Origin: JAOPZW01 sp963789015
GTDB lineage: Bacteria > Actinomycetota > Thermoleophilia > Solirubrobacterales > Solirubrobacteraceae
Direction: 5' to 3'
Length of the DNA: 64,000 nt
NCBI GenBank assembly: GCA_963789015.1
Contig: CAWBIU010000001.1
Span: 1,488,001-1,552,000 of the forward strand
This document shows positions 56,859 through 64,000 of the stretch, piece after piece. The position numbers and the translations under genes are program-made. The number at the start of each line of letters is the position of its first letter. Positions within the stretch are counted from its first letter, which is position 1. Under the pieces are notes generated by a model that did no database searches, was not told where the DNA came from, and saw nothing but the letters and a program-made list of their open reading frames with translations.

Positions 56859-57779
56859 TTGGAACGCGGTGTGGATGCGGCCGTCCTCGACGGGCGGCTC
56901 GCGACGGCGCCGATCTCGTGGGGCGTCTGCGAGGTCCCGGGCTGGGGGCTTCAGCTCCCGCCCGACCGCGTCCTGGCGGAGATCGCGCAGCTCGGGCTCA
57001 CCGCGACGGAGCTCGGCCCGCAGGGGTGGCTGCCGCTCGACGGCGCGCGGGCCCGCGACGAGCTCGACCGCCACGGGCTGCGGCTCGTCGGCGGCTTCGT
57101 GCCGCTCGTCGTCCACGAGCCCGGCCTCGGCGACACGCGGGAACAGGCCGCCCGCGCCGCGGCGCAGCTGAGCGCCGCGGGCGCGGACGTCTTCGTCGCG
57201 GCGCTCGTCGCCGACCTCGAGTGGTCGGCGCCTCCCACCCTCGGCGACGACGGGTGGAGGCGCGTGGGCGAGCACCTGCGCGAGATCGCCGGCCTCGTGG
57301 CCGCCGAAGGCCTCGAGCTCGTCCTCCATCCCCACGTCGGCACGCTGGCCGAGAGCGCGGCGGACGTCGACCGCGCGCTCGCGCACACCGACGTGCCCTG
57401 GTGCTTCGACACGGGCCACCTGCTGATCGGCGGGGTGGACCCGGCGGCCTTCGTCCGCGACCACGCGGAGCGGATCGGCCACGTTCATCTCAAGGACGTC
57501 GACGCGCGCCTCGCGGACGCGGTCCGCACGGGCGCGCTGTCGCTCGTCCAGGCGACGCAGGCCGGGCTCTTCCGGCCGCTCGGTGACGGAGACGCAGGGA
57601 TCGACGAGGTCGTCCGCCTCCTCGATCAGATTGGGTATGAGCGCTGGCTCGTGCTCGAGCAGGACATCGCGATCACCGGCTCGGAGCCCCCGGCCGGCGG
57701 TGGTCCTGCCCTCGATGTGCGCAAGAGCATCGAGTTCCTTTCCACACGGGCTCCGAGGAGAGAGGTGTCCAACCGATGA
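56859..57779 (+). CDS. Sugar phosphate isomerase/epimerase, IolE-like (TIM barrel)
   Basis: A 306-residue metal-dependent enzyme: TAPISWGVCEVPGWGLQLPP at the N-terminus is the hallmark of the IolE/2-keto-myo-inositol-dehydratase-like branch; LVLHPHVGTLAE, WCFDTGHLLIGG and IGHVHLKDVD carry metal ligands. I chose the TTG at 56859, seven bases after a GGAGGAGGAG ribosome site; a GTG four codons later is the alternative. It is the first gene of the sugar operon. Substrate may be an inositol-derived ketose, by similarity of context. Confidence 0.87.
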   Translation: MERGVDAAVLDGRLATAPISWGVCEVPGWGLQLPPDRVLAEIAQLGLTATELGPQGWLPLDGARARDELDRHGLRLVGGFVPLVVHEPGLGDTREQAARAAAQLSAAGADVFVAALVADLEWSAPPTLGDDGWRRVGEHLREIAGLVAAEGLELVLHPHVGTLAESAADVDRALAHTDVPWCFDTGHLLIGGVDPAAFVRDHAERIGHVHLKDVDARLADAVRTGALSLVQATQAGLFRPLGDGDAGIDEVVRLLDQIGYERWLVLEQDIAITGSEPPAGGGPALDVRKSIEFLSTRAPRREVSNR

Positions 57780-58765
57780 AGCGACTGTTCGCCACGCTGC
57801 TTCTGGCCGTCATCGCCGGCGCCGCGCTCGTCGCGGCGGGCTGCGGCGGCAGCGACAACAACGGGTCGTCCGACTCCGAGACCGTCGACCAGACGCAGGG
57901 CAGCGGCCTCACGATCGCGATGGTCACGCACAGCGACGAGGGCTCGTTCTGGTCCGTCGTCAAGAAGGGCGCCGAGCAGGCGGCCAAGGAGCAGGGCGTC
58001 AAGCTGACCTGGAGTCCGTCGAACAACGACCCGCAGAAGCAGGCGCAGCTCATCGACGCGGCGGTGTCGCAGAAGGTCGACGGCCTCGCCGTGTCCGTGC
58101 CGAACGCGAGCGCGATCCAGGGGTCCCTCAAGAAGGCCCAGGACGCCGGCATCCCGATCGTCACGCTCAACTCGGGCGCCGAGGACTTCCAGAAGCTCGG
58201 CGCGATCACGCACGTCGGCCAGACCGAGGAGATCGCGGGCCGCGCGGCCGGCGAGCGGCTCAAGGACGCCGGCGTCAAGAAGGTCCTCTGCGTCATCCAC
58301 GAGCAGAACAACATCGGCCTCCAGCAGCGCTGCGACGGCGTCAAGGAGGGCTTCGGCAGCGCGGTGACCAACCTCCAGGTCAAGGGCACCGCGGACATCG
58401 CCACGACGCAGACCGAGATCCGCTCCAAGCTGCAGGCCGACAAGTCGTTCGACGGCGTCATCGCCCTGAACCCGGACATCGCCTCGGCGGCGAAGTCGGC
58501 GATCAGCGGCGCGGGGTCGGACGCGAAGCTCGCCACCTTCGACCTGAGCCCGTCGCTGCTGAAGGACATCCAGGCCGGCAACGTCGAGTTCGCGGTCGAT
58601 CAGCAGCAGTACCTGCAGGGCTATCTGCCGGTCGTGTTCCTGAAGCTCTTCCGGGAGAACGCGAACACGGTCGGCGGCGGCCAGCCGGTCCTCACGGGCC
58701 CGGGCTTCGTCGACAAGAGCAACGTCAGCACGGTCGAGAAGCTCGCCGAGGCGGGCACCCGATAG
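57776..58765 (+). CDS. Sugar ABC transporter substrate-binding lipoprotein
   Basis: A 329-residue extracytoplasmic binding protein of the ribose/inositol-binding (PBP1-like) type. Lipobox ends at C23 (VAAGCGG). The mature protein begins GLTIAMVTHSDEGSFWSVVKK and contains VDGLAVSVPNASAIQ and ADKSFDGVIALNPDIA. It overlaps the isomerase stop (ATGA) and precedes the permease and ATPase genes of one importer. Confidence 0.93.
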   Translation: MKRLFATLLLAVIAGAALVAAGCGGSDNNGSSDSETVDQTQGSGLTIAMVTHSDEGSFWSVVKKGAEQAAKEQGVKLTWSPSNNDPQKQAQLIDAAVSQKVDGLAVSVPNASAIQGSLKKAQDAGIPIVTLNSGAEDFQKLGAITHVGQTEEIAGRAAGERLKDAGVKKVLCVIHEQNNIGLQQRCDGVKEGFGSAVTNLQVKGTADIATTQTEIRSKLQADKSFDGVIALNPDIASAAKSAISGAGSDAKLATFDLSPSLLKDIQAGNVEFAVDQQQYLQGYLPVVFLKLFRENANTVGGGQPVLTGPGFVDKSNVSTVEKLAEAGTR

Positions 58766-58835
58766 CGGACGGGCCGGGTGGGACGGCGGGCCGGTCTCGG
58801 CCCGCCGCCCCCCGCCCTCCGACGAGGAGAACGTG

Positions 58836-59936
58836 ATGGACAAGCATCTGATGGCGTCGTCGAGGGGGGCGCCGGCGACCACCACGCCGGACGTCGCGCC
58901 GCCGCCGCCGGTGCCGGCGGGGGACGAGCGGCTGGCGAGGATCGGCCCGCTGGCACGCCTGCTGCGCCGCCCGGAGATCGGCGCGCTGCTCGCCGCCATC
59001 GTGGTCGCGATCTTCTTCTGGACCCAGAATCCGCTGTTCCTGAAGCTCGACGGGATCGCGAACTGGACCGACGTCGCGTCGACGATCGGGATCCCGGCGG
59101 TCGTCGTCGCGCTGCTGATGATCGGCGGGGAGTTCGACCTCTCGGCGGGCGTCATGACCGGGTCGGCCGGCCTGATGATGGGCATCCTGGCGACCGAGGT
59201 CGGCATGAACGTCTGGCCGGCGATCGTGCTCACGCTGATCGCGGCCGGCACGATCGGCTTCGTCAACGGCTACATGGTGATGACGACGAAGCTGCCCAGC
59301 TTCATCGTCACGCTCGCGACGTTCTTCATCCTGCAGGGCGTCAACCTCGGCGTGACGAAGGCGATCACCAACCAGGTCGCGGTCAGCAACATCGACAGCG
59401 CGGCGGGCTACGAGAGCGCCAACAAGATCTTCGGCGGCAGCTTCTGGGCCCCGCACGACTTCCGCATCTCGGTCCTGTGGTGGATCGCCATCACCGCGAT
59501 CGCGACGTGGATCCTCGCGCGCACGCGCGTGGGCAACTGGATCTTCGGCGTCGGCGGCGACGCGAACGCCTCGCGCAACGTGGGCGTGCCGGTGGCGCGC
59601 GTGAAGATCGGCCTGTTCATCACGACGTCGGTCGTGTGCGCGCTGACGGGCGTCATGATCGCCCTGCGGCTGGCCTCGACGCAGGCCGGCCAGGGCGTCG
59701 GCGAGGAGTTCCAGTACATCATCGCCGCGGTCGTCGGCGGCTGCGTCCTGACGGGCGGGTTCGGGTCGGCGATCGGCGCCGCGCTCGGCGCCACGATCAT
59801 CGGGATGGCGTTCATCGGCATCCAGTTCTCGGGCTGGAACACCGACTGGCGCTTCCTGTTCCTCGGCGTGATCCTGCTGGTCGCCGTCCTGGTCAACAAC
59901 TACATCCGCAAGCGTGCGGAGGGGAGGCGTCGATGA
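58836..59936 (+). CDS. Sugar ABC transporter permease (RbsC-type)
   Basis: A 366-residue permease with about ten helices. The conserved motif of the RbsC/YjfF group, ASRNVGVPVARVKIGLF, and ggEFDLSAGVMTG-like sequence (IGGEFDLSAGVMTGSAGLMM) are present. The 50-residue N-terminus is Pro/Ala-rich and cytoplasmic. The start at 58836 follows GAGGAG. Partner of the adjacent binding protein and ATPase. Confidence 0.93.
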   Translation: MDKHLMASSRGAPATTTPDVAPPPPVPAGDERLARIGPLARLLRRPEIGALLAAIVVAIFFWTQNPLFLKLDGIANWTDVASTIGIPAVVVALLMIGGEFDLSAGVMTGSAGLMMGILATEVGMNVWPAIVLTLIAAGTIGFVNGYMVMTTKLPSFIVTLATFFILQGVNLGVTKAITNQVAVSNIDSAAGYESANKIFGGSFWAPHDFRISVLWWIAITAIATWILARTRVGNWIFGVGGDANASRNVGVPVARVKIGLFITTSVVCALTGVMIALRLASTQAGQGVGEEFQYIIAAVVGGCVLTGGFGSAIGAALGATIIGMAFIGIQFSGWNTDWRFLFLGVILLVAVLVNNYIRKRAEGRRR

Positions 59937-60742
59937 GCGCCACGGAGCAGACCCCGCTCCTCGAGGTGCGCAACGTCTCGAAGTACTTCGGCAACGTCGT
60001 GGCGCTGAAGGACATCAGCCTCGGCGTGAGCGCCGGCGAGGTGACCTGCGTCCTCGGCGACAACGGCGCCGGCAAGTCGACGTTCATCAAGATCCTGTCG
60101 GGCGTGCACCGCCACGACGAGGGCGAGCTGCTCGTCGACGGGGAGGACACGCACTTCGGCTCGCCGCGCGAGGCCAAGGAGCGCGGCATCGCGACGGTCT
60201 TCCAGGACCTCGCGACGGTGCCGCTGATGTCGATCTGGCGCAACTTCTTCCTCGGCTCGGAGCCGACGAAGGGCTTCGGGCCGCTGCGCTACATCGACGT
60301 CAAGGCGGCGCAGACGGTCATGCACGAGGAGCTGCGCAAGATGGGCATCGACGTGCGCGATCCCGACCAGCCGGTCGGCACGCTGTCGGGCGGCGAGCGC
60401 CAGGCGGTGGCGATCGCTCGCGCCGTGTACTTCGGCGCGAAGGTCCTGATCCTCGACGAGCCGACGTCCGCGCTGGGCGTCAAGCAGTCCGGGGTGGTCC
60501 TGCGCTACGTCGCCCAGGCGCGCGACCGCGGGCTCGGCGTGATCTTCATCACGCACAACCCGCACCACGCCTACCCGGTCGGCGACCGCTTCGTGGTGCT
60601 CAACCGCGGCCGGCTGCTGGGCGACTGGCGCAAGGGCGAGATCGGCCGCGACGAGCTCATCAAGATGATGTCGGGCGGGGCGGAGCTCGACGCCCTCGAG
60701 CACGAGATCCAGCGCGTGCTCGACGAGCCGGCGGCGCGATGA
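59933..60742 (+). CDS. Sugar ABC transporter ATP-binding protein (single domain)
   Basis: A 269-residue ATPase. Walker A is GDNGAGKST, the signature LSGGERQAVAIAR and Walker B VLILDEPTSALG. Unlike RbsA it has one ATPase domain, so it probably forms a homodimer with the permease. It overlaps the permease stop by four bases and the dehydrogenase start by four bases. Confidence 0.94.
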   Translation: MSATEQTPLLEVRNVSKYFGNVVALKDISLGVSAGEVTCVLGDNGAGKSTFIKILSGVHRHDEGELLVDGEDTHFGSPREAKERGIATVFQDLATVPLMSIWRNFFLGSEPTKGFGPLRYIDVKAAQTVMHEELRKMGIDVRDPDQPVGTLSGGERQAVAIARAVYFGAKVLILDEPTSALGVKQSGVVLRYVAQARDRGLGVIFITHNPHHAYPVGDRFVVLNRGRLLGDWRKGEIGRDELIKMMSGGAELDALEHEIQRVLDEPAAR

Positions 60743-61968
60743 CCGCCGCGACGCACGCCACGCCGGTGCCGGCGACGACCGGCCGCGCGCGGCACCGCAT
60801 CGGGGTCGGGGTGATCGGCTTCGGCTGGCTCGGGCAGGCCCACAGCCGCTCGATGCTGCGCATCCCGACGCTGTTCCCGCAGCGCGGCTTCGACCCCGAG
60901 CTCGTCGTCTGCGCCGACACCGCGCCCGAGCGCATCGACGACGCCGTGCGCTCCTTCGGGTTCGCGCGCGGCACCGCCGACTGGCGGCAGGTCCTGGACG
61001 ACCCGGCGGTCGACGTCGTGGTCATCGCCGCCCCGAACATGCTCCACGTCGAGCTGGTCGAGGCGGCGGCCGCGGCCGGCAAGCACATCTTCTGCGAGAA
61101 GCCCGTCGGCGGCACGCCGGAAGGGACCGTGCGCGCCGAGAAGGCCGCCCGCGAGGCCGGCGTGATCACCGGCGTGGGCTACAACTACCGCTGGGCGCCC
61201 CTCGTGCAGTACGCCAGGCAGCTCATCGCCGACGGCCGGCTGGGCGAGATCACCAACTACCGCGGCCGCTTCTTCTCGATGTACGGCAGCGACCCGCTGG
61301 GCGTGCTGTCGTGGCGCTTCCTCGTCGACCAGGCGGGCCACGGGGTCACGACGGACCTCATGAGCCACTCCGTCGACCTCGCGCACATGCTGCTCGGGCC
61401 GATCACGCGCGTGGTGGGGATGACCGAGACGTTCATCCCCGAGCGCCCGCTCCCGAATTCGTCCCACCCGCCCGGAACCCACTACGGGCGCGGGCGCCCC
61501 GGTGACCCGACCGGCACGGTCACCAACGAGGACTACGCCGGGATGCTGTGCGAGTTCGCCAACGGGGCGCGCGGGACGTTCGAGTGCAGCCGCTCGATCG
61601 TCGGGCCCGAGAGCCAGAACGCCTTCGAGGTGTACGGCACGAAGGGCGCGCTGAGCTGGAACCTCGAGAAGCTCAACGAGCTGCAGCTCTACCTCGTCGA
61701 GGACGAGCTGCACACCGGCTACCGGACCGTCTTCGGTGGCGACCGCTTCCCCTACCACGGCAACTTCGTGCCCGGCAGCGCGAACGCCATCGGCTTCGAG
61801 GACCTCGTCGTCGTCGAGGACCTCGAGTTCTGCCGCTCGGTGGCCGAGGGCCGGCCGCACACCCCGGGATTCGCCGAGGCCGTCGAGTGGGTCAGCGTCC
61901 AGGCGGCCCTGCTGGGGTCCGTGAAGAGCGGGCGCTGGGAGCCCGTCGTCTCGCTGCGGGAGGACTGA
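60739..61968 (+). CDS. Gfo/Idh/MocA-family sugar dehydrogenase 1
   Basis: A 409-residue NAD(P)-dependent oxidoreductase. The dinucleotide loop is GVGVIGFGWLGQAHSRS, the catalytic Lys-Pro region FCEKPVGG, then GVGYNYRWAPLVQYA. The long extra segment around 215-250 (FIPERPLPNSSHPPGTHYGR) is a loop seen in some branches. The C-terminal beta domain has NAFEVYGTKGALSWNLEKL. It precedes a second such enzyme; which of the two acts on the imported sugar is unknown. Confidence 0.9.
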   Translation: MTAATHATPVPATTGRARHRIGVGVIGFGWLGQAHSRSMLRIPTLFPQRGFDPELVVCADTAPERIDDAVRSFGFARGTADWRQVLDDPAVDVVVIAAPNMLHVELVEAAAAAGKHIFCEKPVGGTPEGTVRAEKAAREAGVITGVGYNYRWAPLVQYARQLIADGRLGEITNYRGRFFSMYGSDPLGVLSWRFLVDQAGHGVTTDLMSHSVDLAHMLLGPITRVVGMTETFIPERPLPNSSHPPGTHYGRGRPGDPTGTVTNEDYAGMLCEFANGARGTFECSRSIVGPESQNAFEVYGTKGALSWNLEKLNELQLYLVEDELHTGYRTVFGGDRFPYHGNFVPGSANAIGFEDLVVVEDLEFCRSVAEGRPHTPGFAEAVEWVSVQAALLGSVKSGRWEPVVSLRED

Positions 61969-61973
61969 GCGAC

Positions 61974-62981
61974 GTGCTGCGGATCGGCGTCATCGGCGTG
62001 GGCCGCATCGGGCGCATGCACGCCGAGCTCCTCGCCTGCCGCGTGCCGGGCGCCACCCTGGCGGCCGTCCACGACGCGCGCGCGGACACCGCGCGCGCCG
62101 TCGGGGAAGCGCTCGGCGTGCCCGTCGCCGGCTCGGTCGACGAGCTGCTCGCGTCGGCCGACGTCGAGGCGGTCGCGATCTGCACGAGCACGGACACGCA
62201 CGCCGACCTGATCGTCGCCGCCGCGGAGGCGGGCAAGGCCATCTTCTGCGAGAAGCCGGTGTCGCTCGACCTCGACGAGGTCGACCGGGCGCTCCGGGCC
62301 GTCGACGAGGCCGGCGTGCCGTTCGGGATCGGCTTCAACCGCCGCTTCGACCCGGCCCACGCGTCCGTGCGCGCGGCGGTCGCCGCCGGCCGCGTCGGCG
62401 ACCCGCACATGGTGCGGATCACGAGCCGCGATCCGGCTCCGCCGCCGATGGGCTACGTCGCGACGTCGGGCGGCCTGTTCCTCGACATGACGATCCACGA
62501 CTTCGACATGGCGCGCTACGTCACGGGCTCCGAGGTCGTGGAGGTCTTCGCGCGCGGCGCGGTGCGCGTCGACCCCGCGTTCGGCGAGGCGGGAGACGTC
62601 GACACCGCGATCGTGCTCCTCGTGCACGAGAACGGCTGCCTCACATCGATCGACAACTCGCGCCAGGCGGTCTACGGCTACGACCAGCGCGTCGAGGTGT
62701 TCGGGTCGGCGGGCATGGCGGCGAGCGAGAACCCGCTGGCCCACTCCGGCGTCGTGCGCACGACGGACGGCACGCACGAGGCGCTTCTGCCGTACTTCTT
62801 CCTCGAGCGCTACACGGCCAGCTACCTCCGCGAGTGGGAGGCGTTCGTCGCGGCGCTGGCGGCGGGCGAGGCGCCGCCCGTGGGCACGACGGACGCGCGG
62901 GCGCCGCTGGTCATCGGCCTTGCCGCGTGGCGCTCGCTACGCGAGGACCGCCATGTGCGCGTCGAGGAGGTGGCGGTATGA
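61974..62981 (+). CDS. Gfo/Idh/MocA-family dehydrogenase 2 (inositol 2-dehydrogenase-like)
   Basis: A 335-residue enzyme with N-terminal LRIGVIGVGRIGRMHAELL, CEKPVSLDLDEVDRAL, GFNRRFDPAH, and TSGGLFLDMTIHDFDMARYV, all hallmarks of the inositol 2-dehydrogenase (IolG) branch, in which Asp and His of the HDFDMARY block bind substrate. The start is GTG, five bases after the preceding stop, with GGAGG ahead. Together with the IolE-like enzyme and ABC importer this suggests inositol or a similar cyclitol as substrate. Confidence 0.88.
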   Translation: MLRIGVIGVGRIGRMHAELLACRVPGATLAAVHDARADTARAVGEALGVPVAGSVDELLASADVEAVAICTSTDTHADLIVAAAEAGKAIFCEKPVSLDLDEVDRALRAVDEAGVPFGIGFNRRFDPAHASVRAAVAAGRVGDPHMVRITSRDPAPPPMGYVATSGGLFLDMTIHDFDMARYVTGSEVVEVFARGAVRVDPAFGEAGDVDTAIVLLVHENGCLTSIDNSRQAVYGYDQRVEVFGSAGMAASENPLAHSGVVRTTDGTHEALLPYFFLERYTASYLREWEAFVAALAAGEAPPVGTTDARAPLVIGLAAWRSLREDRHVRVEEVAV

Positions 62982-63815
62982 GCGCTCCTGACGACCCGTT
63001 CGCCGACCAGCGACTCGACGGACGCATCGTCGTCGTGACCGGAAGCACGCAGGGGCTGGGCGCGGCGATCGCGACGCGCGCCGCTCGGCTCGGCGCCGCG
63101 GGCGTCGTCGTCACCGGCCGCGACGCCGAGCGCGGCGCCGACGTGCGAGACCGGCTCGGCGACCTGGGGACGGAGGCCGTGTTCGTCGCCGGCGACCTCG
63201 CCCGCGAGGCCGACTGCCGCGCCGTGATCGCCGCGTGCGCCGAGCGCTTCGGTCGCCTCGACGGGCTCGTCAACGCCGCCGGCCTGAGCCTGCCGCGGGA
63301 CGCTCGACGGCACGAGCGTCGAGCTCTGGGACCGGCTCTTCGCCGTCAATGTGCGGGCGCCGTTCGTGCTCACCCAGGAGGCGGCGCGGCTCATGCGCCG
63401 CAACGAGCGCGGCGGCAGCGTCGTCAACGTCATCACGATGGCCAGCCACGGCGGCGAGCCGGTGCTCATGGCCTACTCGGCCTCGAAGGGCGCGCTGGCC
63501 ACGCTGACGCGCAACCTCGGCTACGCGCTCCAGCCCGACCGCATCCGGGTCAACGGCCTGAACATCGGCTGGACGGCGACGGAGGGCGAGCACGGCGTGC
63601 AGACCGGCACGGGCCAGGCCGACGACTGGCTCGCCGGCGCCGACGCCAGCCGCCCGCTCGGGCGCCTGCTGCGGCCCGCCGACATCGCCCCGATGGTCAC
63701 CTACCTGCTCAGCGACGCGGCGCGCATGGTCACCGGGTCGGTCATCGACTTCGACCAGACCGTGCACGGCCCGTACGGCGAGCACGTCGCGCCCGCAGCG
63801 GCGGAGGCGGCATGA
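62978..63815 (+). pseudogene. Short-chain dehydrogenase/reductase with one frameshift
   Basis: The N-terminal part reads GRIVVVTGSTQGLGAAIATRA (the TGxxxGxG cofactor motif) and RLDGLVNAAGLSLPR. At about 63298 the frame moves, one base missing in CCGCGGGACG; the continuing frame gives GTLDGTSVELWDRLFAVNV, VVNVITMASHGGEP, YSASKGALATL (catalytic YxxxK) and the C-terminus. Joined, this is a normal-length SDR of about 279 residues. It overlaps the dehydrogenase stop (ATGA) and the next gene's start. Confidence 0.8.
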
Positions 63816-64000
63816 GGGTCTTCGTCACGGGCGCATCGGGCTTCGTCGGCTCGAACCTGGTCCACGTCTTCGCCGAGCGCCACGGCGCCGAGGTGATCGC
63901 TCCCGGGCGGGAGGAGGTCGATGTCGCCGACGCCGGTCAGGTCGGCCGGGCGACCGCCGCGGCGCGCCCGGACGCGATCGTGCACGCGGCGATCTGGAAC
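63812..64000 (+). CDS. NAD-dependent epimerase/RmlD-like protein, cut by window edge
   Basis: Sixty-three residues are visible. VFVTGASGFVGSNLVHVFA is the GxxGxxG cofactor loop of NAD-dependent epimerases, and PDAIVHAAIWN fits RmlD-type reductases. ATGA overlap with the SDR stop places it in the sugar operon. The rest lies beyond the window, so the subfamily is uncertain. Confidence 0.8.
   Translation, partial: MRVFVTGASGFVGSNLVHVFAERHGAEVIAPGREEVDVADAGQVGRATAAARPDAIVHAAIWN

Noticed and set aside
1..64000. CRISPR array, transposase or prophage genes
   Set aside because: No direct-repeat series with spacers, no DDE or tyrosine-recombinase motifs, and no phage structural proteins were seen.

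Overview
The window is about 72% or more GC by eye, with dense, mostly short-gapped genes on both strands. Its gene content (Fur/Lrp/TetR regulators, FprA-type ferredoxin reductase, CheW and ECF sigma factors, DUF4331, TasA/SipW, M29 aminopeptidase, LacI-controlled sugar operon) and its many apparently leaderless genes fit a high-GC actinobacterium. A soil Thermoleophilia/Solirubrobacterales-type organism is my best guess. That is inference from gene style, not a database match. I see no phage, transposase, CRISPR array or rRNA. Two tRNA-Ser genes (anticodons CGA and GGA) are present.

Layout. 0-9.6 kb holds a subtilase cut by the left edge, tadA, a GNAT/FemAB-like protein, tRNA-Ser, an Lrp/EamA divergent pair with a palindromic operator, a headless glycosyltransferase, a NarL-type two-component system, a PNPOx protein and an APC permease. 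9.6-18.6 kb starts with a hydrolase and then becomes a metal island: a two-domain multicopper oxidase coupled to a ZIP transporter with an extra beta domain, DUF4331-TPR-NicO, and a convergent NiCoT-Fur pair. 18.8-23.4 kb has fprA, an ATP-grasp/esterase pair, an O-methyltransferase and small proteins. 23.3-28.4 kb is a shikimate/quinate (3-dehydroshikimate) catabolic operon whose transporter is an aberrant Nramp-like protein, controlled by a divergent TetR with two matched operators. 28.5-31.6 kb has a ferritin-like DUF892 protein, a phosphoesterase and a PolX whose polymerase site is lost but whose PHP nuclease is intact. 31.7-37.7 kb is a cell-surface region: subtilase, CAP protein, then a TasA-SipW-Ig-TasA fibre-like operon with repeated leader motifs. 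37.8-39.8 kb is a set of broken signalling genes.

39.9-50.2 kb holds NAD kinase, a patatin-SnoaL fusion, AIM24, a secreted zinc peptidase, a DUF2254/antiporter pair, CheW, STAS, an M29 aminopeptidase and the second tRNA-Ser. 50.3-55.1 kb groups ArsR/SRPBCC, three DHFR-like (RibD C-terminal) proteins and an ECF sigma factor with a SnoaL tail. 55.1-64 kb has a small lipoprotein protease, a LacI repressor and, from a promoter flanked by three LacI-type operators, a long inositol-like sugar operon: isomerase, ABC importer, two Gfo/Idh dehydrogenases, SDR and an epimerase cut by the right edge.

Four or more genes carry single-base frameshifts in GC-rich runs. Either this assembly contains base errors or these loci are decaying; reads would decide.
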